Origin: Mycobacteroides immunogenum
GTDB taxonomy: Bacteria; Actinomycetota; Actinomycetes; Mycobacteriales; Mycobacteriaceae
Length of the DNA stretch: 64,000 nt
Direction of reading: 5' to 3'
Assembly: GCF_001605725.1 (NCBI RefSeq)
Contig: NZ_CP011530.1
Coordinates: 5,394,001-5,458,000, forward strand
Position numbers and translations under genes: made by a program. This document shows, piece after piece, positions 63,684-64,000 of the stretch. The notes under the pieces are model-generated. The model did no database searches and had not been told where the DNA came from. It worked only from the letters and a program-made list of their open reading frames with translations. Every line of letters starts with the position of its first letter. Position 1 is the first letter of the stretch.

Positions 63684-64000
63684 CCGAGACTTCTGACATC
63701 GCTGCGATCATGAACCCGCCCGAACGGGTCCAAGCCCTACGGCGCACACTGCACAGCGCACAGCCCACCATCACCGCGTTGATCAACCTCTACCGGCCCT
63801 ACGTCGACGGGCTGAAAAACCTACCCCGTGATGGTCGATTCCTGTTGGTCGGCAACCACACTCAGATCGGCATCGAAGCGCCGTTGATTTCTCATTTCAT
63901 CCATCGTGAACTCGGAAGACGCGTGCGGCCACTGGCGGAGCGTGCCATTGGCCAAGCGCCCGAACCGATCCGCGACATGCTGGCAGCCTATGGAGCCGTA
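63680..64000 (+). CDS. lysophospholipid acyltransferase family protein, cut by window end
   Basis: Only the first 107 codons are in the window. The protein begins MTETSDIAAIMNPPERVQAL and contains DGRFLLVGNHTQIGIEAPLI, the NHxxxxx block of the PlsC/LPLAT family; the classic H-x4-D is not strictly preserved (HTQIGIE). Homologous mycobacterial proteins are larger acyltransferases. Its ATG overlaps the methyltransferase stop (ATGA), giving a lipid-modifying operon that continues beyond the window. Confidence 0.7.
   Translation, partial: MTETSDIAAIMNPPERVQALRRTLHSAQPTITALINLYRPYVDGLKNLPRDGRFLLVGNHTQIGIEAPLISHFIHRELGRRVRPLAERAIGQAPEPIRDMLAAYGAV

Overview
The window looks like chromosomal DNA from a rapidly growing mycobacterium, most likely the Mycobacteroides abscessus/chelonae group. 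This is inferred from the roughly 64% G+C composition, frequent GTG starts, two MmpS-MmpL pairs, a WhiB protein, a 13E12-type DUF222/HNH gene, a mycothiol-nitroreductase-like DsbA protein and an Rv1264-like adenylate cyclase. I saw no rRNA, tRNA, CRISPR array, insertion sequence or integrase. No gene-free stretch exceeds about 230 bp.

Layout. 1-3.7 kb: flavin amine oxidase divergent from a TetR gene across a large palindrome, then a DoxX/small-protein pair beside an ECF sigma factor. 3.7-10.9 kb: a five-gene acyl-CoA carboxylase operon (enoyl-CoA hydratase, acyl-CoA dehydrogenase, biotin carboxylase, carboxyltransferase, SDR) with a divergent TetR gene; its content resembles acyclic-terpene (atu) or leucine catabolic clusters. 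10.9-16.4 kb: Dps, a secreted thioredoxin-fold protein, a CitE-like lyase, an M20 amidohydrolase, a DadA-like oxidase and a Tat-exported GH16 glycosidase.

16.4-24.8 kb: a probable thiol or persulfide stress regulon. A leftward set (DsbA-like, sulfide:quinone-reductase-like flavoprotein, methyltransferase, small membrane protein, DoxD-type quinone reductase) diverges from mmpS-mmpL, which is followed by a CsoR-family repressor. The repressor keeps two Cys but lacks the copper-ligand His. Three operator-like ATACC-N6-GGTAT sites sit before mmpS, before the DsbA gene and before the repressor gene.

24.8-36.1 kb: PPOX protein, TetR/SDR pair and patatin, then the most unusual block: a pyruvate-oxidase-like ThDP enzyme, a large LAL/LuxR regulator whose start codon lies in a perfect 15-bp inverted repeat, a Rieske-glutamate-synthase-domain fusion and a Rieske-ThDP-enzyme fusion. 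The same TCAGTCA-N2-TGACTGA palindrome precedes both the first enzyme gene and the fusion pair, suggesting one regulon.

36.1-64 kb: a DUF222/HNH gene with a LexA-like box; a divergent HD-protein/GlxA-regulator pair; MBL hydrolase, epimerase and FAD monooxygenase with a two-HTH TetR regulator; patatin; nitroreductase; an alkylation-repair-like operon (sigma factor, Ogt, 2OG-Fe(II) oxygenase); a degenerate ABC ATPase with a YhgE/Pip permease; WhiB; membrane protein and PF10118-type protein with TetR; hydrolase with TetR; Tat-cupin and PepSY membrane protein; the second MmpS-MmpL pair; adenylate cyclase; TetR; a collagen-like Gly/Pro repeat protein; and a methyltransferase-acyltransferase operon cut by the window end.
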